From Alicycliphilus sp. UBA6560 (GTDB taxonomy: Bacteria; Pseudomonadota; Gammaproteobacteria; Burkholderiales; Burkholderiaceae_C), in the NCBI GenBank assembly GCA_002434305.1, contig DJJU01000009.1, positions 1 to 64,000 on the forward strand: a stretch of 64,000 nt of DNA, given 5' to 3'. A program made the position numbers and the translations under genes. The notes beneath the pieces are model-generated. The model saw nothing but the letters and a program-made list of their open reading frames with translations. It ran no database searches and was not told where the DNA came from. Positions within the stretch are counted from its first letter, which is position 1; the number at the start of each line of letters is the position of its first letter. Shown here piece by piece: positions 56,906 through 64,000 of this stretch.

Positions 56906-57860
56906 GCTGCGCCGCGGCCTCGGCCATGCGCACCATCACGCGCAGGGCGCGGTTCACCGGCGTGGGCACGCCCAGGGCAGCGCCCCGGCGGGCCACGTAG
57001 CCGTTGAGGTGCTCGATCTCCGTGGGCCGGCCGCGCGCCAGGTCCTGCGCCGTGGACGAGCGCTGACCGGGCATGGTGGCGACGATGCCGCGCACGGCGG
57101 CGTGGATGTCGCCGGGGATGCGCACCCCGTCCGCGCGGGCCACGGCCAGGCACTCCTCCACCAGATCGCCGATCACCTCGCTGGCGCCGTCCTGCGCCGC
57201 CAGCCAGCCGTAGGGCTGCTGGGTCAGGGCCGACAGCGCGTTGTAGGCGCAGTTGATGACCAGCTTGGACCAGAGCGCGCCGCGCACGTCCGGCGAGACC
57301 TGGGTGGGAATGCCGGCCGCGCCGAAGGCCCGCGCCAGCCGTTCGCTGCCGGGTGCAGGGGCAACGATCAGCTCGCCGCGCCCGTAGTGGCGCACGTGGC
57401 CGGCGCCCTCCATGGCGGTGGCCACGTAGACCACGGCCGCGGCCACCGGATGCCTGGGACCCAGCACGGCGCGGGCGCGCTCGTCGTTGTCCACGCCGTT
57501 TTGTAGCGTCAGCACCAACGCGCCCGGCGCCAGGTGCGGCAGGATCTGCCGCGCGGCGTCCTCCGTGTCGGTGGACTTCACGCACAGCAGCACGGCGTCG
57601 GCGCCCTGCACGGCCTGGGGCTCGGTGCTGGCGGCCAGGGGCACGTGCACGTCTTCGGTGGCGGTCTGCAGCCGCAGGCCGCGCGCCTGGATGGCCTGCA
57701 CATGCGCCTGACGGCCGATCAGCACCACGTCATGCCCGGCGCGCGCCAGCAGTGCGCCGAAGTAGCAGCCCACGGCGCCGGCGCCCATGACAGCAATGCG
57801 CAGAGGGTCGGCCAGGTTAGGGGCAGGGGCGGGAGCTGGTGTAGGGGCTTGGGCTTGCAT
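56895..57860 (-). CDS. panE: 2-dehydropantoate 2-reductase family protein
   Basis: A 321-residue ketopantoate reductase, which uses NADPH to make pantoate for coenzyme A. The nucleotide-binding motif IAVMGAGAVGCYFGALLARAG lies near residues 22-42. The conserved Lys is in LWSKLVINCAYNALSAL (near 198), and the C-terminal helical domain carries the substrate Asn/Glu residues. A Pro/Ala-rich leader precedes the fold. Paralogues of panE are common, so the exact substrate is not certain. Confidence 0.85.
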   Translation of the reverse strand: MQAQAPTPAPAPAPNLADPLRIAVMGAGAVGCYFGALLARAGHDVVLIGRQAHVQAIQARGLRLQTATEDVHVPLAASTEPQAVQGADAVLLCVKSTDTEDAARQILPHLAPGALVLTLQNGVDNDERARAVLGPRHPVAAAVVYVATAMEGAGHVRHYGRGELIVAPAPGSERLARAFGAAGIPTQVSPDVRGALWSKLVINCAYNALSALTQQPYGWLAAQDGASEVIGDLVEECLAVARADGVRIPGDIHAAVRGIVATMPGQRSSTAQDLARGRPTEIEHLNGYVARRGAALGVPTPVNRALRVMVRMAEAAAQQKT

Positions 57861-57955
57861 GGCGGACAGAGGTGGAAAGGGGCATGGAGGGTTCGGACAG
57901 CCATTGTCATGCACCCGCCCCTTGCCCGTCCGCCCTCTGGTCCATACCAGGCTTA

Positions 57956-58016
57956 CGCTATCGAAAAGAGAGCCTCCTGCGCTTGCCTGGCGGGCGCTGG
58001 AGTCGGTTTTTGCCTG
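57956..58016 (+). repeat. Dispersed palindromic repeat, copy 9
   Basis: This copy contains CTGCGCTTGCCTGGCGGGCG, then CTGGAGTCGG and TTTTTGCCTGCAAT. The left arm is diverged. It lies between panE and the rpoD terminator. Confidence 0.65.
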
Positions 58017-58032
58017 CAATATCAGGCGCCCC

Positions 58033-58062
58033 AAAAAAAAGCCCCGGCCGTGAGGCCGGGGC
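58033..58062 (-). terminator. rpoD terminator
   Basis: On the minus strand a 9-bp stem, GCCCCGGCC (58062-58054) with GGCCGGGGC (58049-58041), is closed by a TCAC loop and followed by eight Ts. It is 25 bp after the rpoD stop. Confidence 0.92.
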
Positions 58063-58087
58063 GTGATGCGATACGGGCGCGAAGGGC

Positions 58088-60526
<2,439 letters not shown>

Positions 60527-60786
60527 GGACAACCTCTGGGTCAAAAACGGGCACACAAAGAAAACACAAGCGGCGCCACAGCTGCCGGCGCGCGCAAGCA
60601 CGGCATGAGCAGGGCCATGAGTGGATCGAGGAGCAGGGTCCTCAAGGGCAAGATGTCCGGGCGATCATTTGGTGTGCAGTCCTTGCGGTGAGGGGGCGGT
60701 TGTGCGCGCTGGGCACGGTTGCCTGGCCCGGAGGTGCTGCTGTCGCTCTTGCCGACAAACCTTAAATTATACCGACGGGCGCGAAT

Positions 60787-62643
60787 TCAAGAGTCCGCCG
60801 GGCGGGGCGCTTCCAGCGCCAGGCGGCGCTCCTGCAGCTGGCGGTAGCGCTCGCGCGCCTGCGGGTCGGTGGCGGCCTGGGCGATCAGGGCACTCTGCTC
60901 GTGCTTGATGGCCTCCGCCAGCATGCGGTTGAGCAGTTCGCGCAGCTCCCAGCGCAGTTCGCGCTCCTCGCCCTCGGTCTGGGCGTGCGAGCCGGTCATC
61001 ACACGCTCGGCTAGGGCCTGGCAGGGCTGGCCGGCCAGGGCCTCGCGCAGCACTGCCCAGGACTGCGGGCCGTGCTCGAGCAGGCGCGACTCCAGCCACA
61101 GGAACAGCGTGCCATGCGGCGCCGGCTGCTCACGCAGCAGGCACTGGTCCTCGTGGGTCAGCTCTTCCAGGAACTGCATGTGCGACAGCAGCAGCCGGGC
61201 CGCGTGGTCGATGCGCCGCGCCGGCTGGGGGCGGGGCGGGGGCCCGCGCCGGGCGGTGTCTGCGCCCTTGCCGCGCCAGGGGCGCCGGCCCGGCTCGCTG
61301 GCGGGCGCGCCGCCATGGCCGCGGCCTGCGTCGGCGCGTCCCTGCGGCGGCTGCGCCCACAGGGCCGCCAGGTCCTGCACAGGCAGCTGTCCCTGCTGGG
61401 CCAGGTCGGTCAGCACCTGGCGCCGCAGGGCGCCCTCAGGCAGGGATTCCCACAACCCGCGGGCGTTGCTCAGCATGTGGGCCCGGCCCTCGGCCGTGGC
61501 CATGTCGCAGTCCTCACGCGCCGCCTCCAGCAGGAAGCGCGACAGCGGCACGGCACCTTCCACCTCGTGCGCGAAGCCGTCCTGGCCGTGGGCGCGAATG
61601 AAGCTGTCCGGGTCGTGCTCGGGCGGCAGGAAGAGAAAGCGCACGGCACGCGTGTCGCTGGCGTAGGGCAGGGCGGCCTCCAGCGCCTTGCGCGCCGCGC
61701 GCCGCCCGGCGCCGTCGCCGTCGAAGCTGAAGACCACGGTGTCGGTGAAGCGAAACAGCTTGTGCACGTGCTCCGGCGTGCAGGCCGTGCCCAGGGTGGC
61801 GACGGCGTTGGCAAAGCCGCGCTGGGCAAGGGCCACCACGTCCATGTAGCCCTCGGTGACCAGGGCGTAGCCCATGGCGCGCATGGCGGTGCGGGCCTCG
61901 TACAGGCCGTACAGCTCGTGGCCCTTGTGGAAGACGGGCGTTTCGGGCGAATTGAGGTACTTGGGCTTGTCGTCGCCCAGCACCCGCCCGCCGAAGGCGA
62001 TGCACTCGCCCTTGACGTTGCGGATGGGGAACATCACCCGGTCGCGGAAGCGGTCGTAGCGCTTGCCGTCCTCCTCGCCGACGATGACCAGGCCGGCCTG
62101 CTCCAGCAGCGGGCTGTCGTACTCGGGAAAGACGCTGGCCAGGCCGCGCCAGCCCTCGGGCGCATAGCCCAGGCCATACCGCTTGGCGATCTGGCCGGAC
62201 ACTCCGCGGCCCTTGAAGTAATCGATGGCGCGCTGGGACTTGCGCAGCTGCGCGGCCCAGGCGGCGGCGGCCTGCTCCAGCACGTCGGACAGCGTGGCCT
62301 GCTGGCGCCGCTGCTCGGCGGCCCGGGCGCGCTCGGCGGGCGAGGCGCGCTCGTCGGGCACCTGCAGCCCGCAGGTCTGGGCCAGGTCCTGCACGGCCTC
62401 GACGAAGCCCATGCCGGCGTGCTCCATCAGAAAGCCGATGGCGTTGCCGTTCTTGCCGCAGCCGAAGCAGTGGTAGAACTGCTTGGACGGGCTGACCGAA
62501 AACGACGGCGACTTCTCCCCGTGGAAGGGGCACAACCCCATGTAGTTGGCGCCGCTCTTCTTGAGCTGCACGTGGCGGCCGACGATCTCGACCACGTCGA
62601 CGCGCGAGAGCAGCTCCTGGATGAACGACTGGGGGATGGACAC
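60787..62643 (-). CDS. dnaG: DNA primase
   Basis: A 618-residue primase. The N-terminal zinc finger (CPFHGEKSPSF ... CFGC, about 39-66) is followed by the TOPRIM core with VTEGYMDVVALAQ (Glu near 264) and FSFDGDGAGRRAA (Asp-x-Asp near 305). The last 150 residues form the DnaB-binding helicase-interaction domain. A Gly/Arg/Pro-rich linker lies near 425-470. I chose GTG 62643, which gives the usual SIPQSFIQELL start. A second GTG at 62661 is in frame. It is 260 bp upstream of rpoD, and that gap holds no gene. Confidence 0.94.
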   Translation of the reverse strand: MSIPQSFIQELLSRVDVVEIVGRHVQLKKSGANYMGLCPFHGEKSPSFSVSPSKQFYHCFGCGKNGNAIGFLMEHAGMGFVEAVQDLAQTCGLQVPDERASPAERARAAEQRRQQATLSDVLEQAAAAWAAQLRKSQRAIDYFKGRGVSGQIAKRYGLGYAPEGWRGLASVFPEYDSPLLEQAGLVIVGEEDGKRYDRFRDRVMFPIRNVKGECIAFGGRVLGDDKPKYLNSPETPVFHKGHELYGLYEARTAMRAMGYALVTEGYMDVVALAQRGFANAVATLGTACTPEHVHKLFRFTDTVVFSFDGDGAGRRAARKALEAALPYASDTRAVRFLFLPPEHDPDSFIRAHGQDGFAHEVEGAVPLSRFLLEAAREDCDMATAEGRAHMLSNARGLWESLPEGALRRQVLTDLAQQGQLPVQDLAALWAQPPQGRADAGRGHGGAPASEPGRRPWRGKGADTARRGPPPRPQPARRIDHAARLLLSHMQFLEELTHEDQCLLREQPAPHGTLFLWLESRLLEHGPQSWAVLREALAGQPCQALAERVMTGSHAQTEGEERELRWELRELLNRMLAEAIKHEQSALIAQAATDPQARERYRQLQERRLALEAPRPADS

Positions 62644-62732
62644 GGGGCTATTTTGGCGCACGCGCCATCAGCCGGGCGTCAGCCGCGTCTGCTGTAATCC
62701 GCCACTGGTACACAGCCTTTGCCACGTACGAC

Positions 62733-64000
62733 ATGACCAGCATCTTCGACCAGCACCTGCCTGCTACCCCCGCCAACTTCGCGCCGCTCACGCCGCTGTC
62801 GTTCATCGAGCGCACGGCCGAGGTGTACCCCGACCGCCTGGCCATCGTGCATGGCGCCCTGCGCCAGACCTGGGCGCAGACCTATGCGCGCTGCCGGCAG
62901 CTGGCCAGCAGCCTGCGCGCGGCCGGCATCGGCAAGAACGACACCGTAGCGGTGATGCTGCCCAACACCCCGCCCATGGTGGAGGCGCACTTCGGCGTGC
63001 CCATGGCCGGAGCCGTGCTCAACACGCTCAACACCCGGCTGGACCCGCAGGCCATCGCCTTCATGCTGGACCACGGCGAGGCCAAGGCGGTCATCGTGGA
63101 CCCGGAGTTCGCCCCGGCCATGGCCCGCGCGCTGGCGCTGCGCGAAAGCCAGGCGCCCATGCTGGTCATCGAGTTGGAGGACACCCTCTACGGCCCTAGC
63201 GCCCAGCCCCTGGGCGGCACCCGCTACGAAGACTTCCTGGCCGCGGGCGATCCCCGTTTCGCCTGGGAGCTACCGGGCGATGAATGGGATGCCATCGCGC
63301 TCAACTACACCTCGGGCACCACCGGCAACCCCAAAGGCGTGGTCTACCACCACCGGGGGGCCTACACCAACGCCATCAGCAACGTGCTGGAGTGGGACAT
63401 GCCCAAGCACAGCGTGTACCTGTGGACGCTGCCCATGTTCCATTGCAACGGCTGGTGCTTCCCGTGGACGGTGGCGGCGCGCGCCGGCGTCAACGTCTGC
63501 CTGCGACGCGTGGAGGCGCAGGCCATCTTCGACGCCATCCGCGAGCATGGTGTGACGCACTACTGCGGCGCGCCCATCGTGCAGGGCATGCTGGTCAACG
63601 CGCCCGCCGCCATGAAGGAGGGCGTGCCCGCCGGCGTCAAGGCCATGGTGGCGGGCGCCGCGCCTCCGGCCGCCATGATCGAGGGCATGGAAAGGCTGGG
63701 CTTCGACCTGACCCACGTCTATGGCCTGACCGAGGTCTATGGCCCGGCCACCGTCTGCGCCAAGCACCAGGCCTGGGACCGGCTGGACATCGGCGAGCGC
63801 GCCCGGCTGAACGCCCGCCAGGGCGTGCGCTACCACCTGCAGCGCTCGGCCGAGGTGCTGGACCCCGAAACCCTGCAGCCCGTGCCGCACGACGGCGAGA
63901 CCATGGGCGAGATCATGTTCCGCGGCAACATCACCATGAAGGGCTACCTGAAGAACCCCCAGGCCACCGAGGAGGCCTTTGCCGGCGGCTGGTTCCACTC
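62733..64000 (+). CDS. Acyl-CoA synthetase (AMP-forming), 3' end cut by window edge
   Basis: From ATG 62733 the frame stays open for 422 codons to the window end. It encodes the N-terminal domain of an acyl-activating enzyme: YTSGTTGNPKGVVYHHRG (the AMP/P-loop motif, near 190), then PMFHCNGWCFPW, VYGLTEVYGPATVC and MGEIMFRGNITMKGYLKN. The HCNGW block is typical of medium/long-chain fatty acyl or plant-type peroxisomal-like synthetases. It would be about 540-550 residues in full. It diverges from dnaG across 89 bp that must contain both promoters. Confidence 0.92.
   Translation, partial: MTSIFDQHLPATPANFAPLTPLSFIERTAEVYPDRLAIVHGALRQTWAQTYARCRQLASSLRAAGIGKNDTVAVMLPNTPPMVEAHFGVPMAGAVLNTLNTRLDPQAIAFMLDHGEAKAVIVDPEFAPAMARALALRESQAPMLVIELEDTLYGPSAQPLGGTRYEDFLAAGDPRFAWELPGDEWDAIALNYTSGTTGNPKGVVYHHRGAYTNAISNVLEWDMPKHSVYLWTLPMFHCNGWCFPWTVAARAGVNVCLRRVEAQAIFDAIREHGVTHYCGAPIVQGMLVNAPAAMKEGVPAGVKAMVAGAAPPAAMIEGMERLGFDLTHVYGLTEVYGPATVCAKHQAWDRLDIGERARLNARQGVRYHLQRSAEVLDPETLQPVPHDGETMGEIMFRGNITMKGYLKNPQATEEAFAGGWFH

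Overview
The window is GC-rich DNA from a betaproteobacterium, most likely a member of the Comamonadaceae (Acidovorax, Alicycliphilus or Diaphorobacter type). This is inferred from the chromosomal gene set (cysM, galU, valS, ppsR/ppsA, dnaG-rpoD with a long Ala/Lys-rich sigma factor), from IPTL-CTERM proteins, and from a short dispersed repeat scattered between genes. It has two halves that meet near 32.3-32.8 kb.

Bases 1 to about 32.3 kb are the right-hand part of a Tn4371-type integrative and conjugative element (ICE). The integrase end lies outside the window. From the left: the 3' end of repA, three 17-bp iterons beside an AT-rich stretch, parA, a small ribbon-helix-helix-like partition protein, a DUF2840 gene, the peptidase gene traF, and a VirD2-type relaxase with DUF3363. 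A heavy-metal cargo follows (5.2-18.6 kb): a MerR regulator diverging from a CadA-type P-ATPase, a zinc-ribbon protein, a ZIP transporter, a CzcRS-type two-component system, a broken DUF4148-like gene, and czcI-czcC-czcB-czcA. Then comes the transfer module: a LysR regulator, an exclusion lipoprotein, traG, a CopG-like gene, trbB-C-D-E-J-K-L-F-G-I and a DUF2274 gene, mostly joined by 4-base overlaps and closed by a two-way terminator.

At the ICE/chromosome boundary lies the most unusual structure of the window. A complete tRNA-Leu(CAA) gene (32289..32611, minus) is interrupted in the anticodon by a 238-nt group I intron whose core resembles that of the Azoarcus tRNA-Ile intron. About 190 bp further on is the orphaned 5' half of a second, intron-less tRNA-Leu(CAA), broken in the same anticodon loop. 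This fits a mobile element that inserted into the native tRNA and brought its own, intron-shielded replacement.

The chromosomal half holds cysM, a Nudix hydrolase, a TusA-like protein, a WYL regulator, a VOC protein, galU, valS, the ppsR/ppsA pair, a DUF4212-plus-sodium/solute symporter pair, and an IS110-family element at 46478..47658. The non-coding end of that element contains segments matching both insertion junctions in the order expected of a bridge RNA. Beyond it are an FKBP isomerase, an HxlR-type regulator, a NarXL-like two-component pair, two putative XrtH substrates (one IPTL-CTERM, one midcut-like) flanked by a decayed duplicate of a CoA-transferase gene, the intact CoA-transferase, panE, rpoD, dnaG, and the start of an acyl-CoA synthetase gene that runs off the right edge. 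At least eight copies of a roughly 55-bp palindromic repeat sit between these chromosomal genes. I found none in the ICE.
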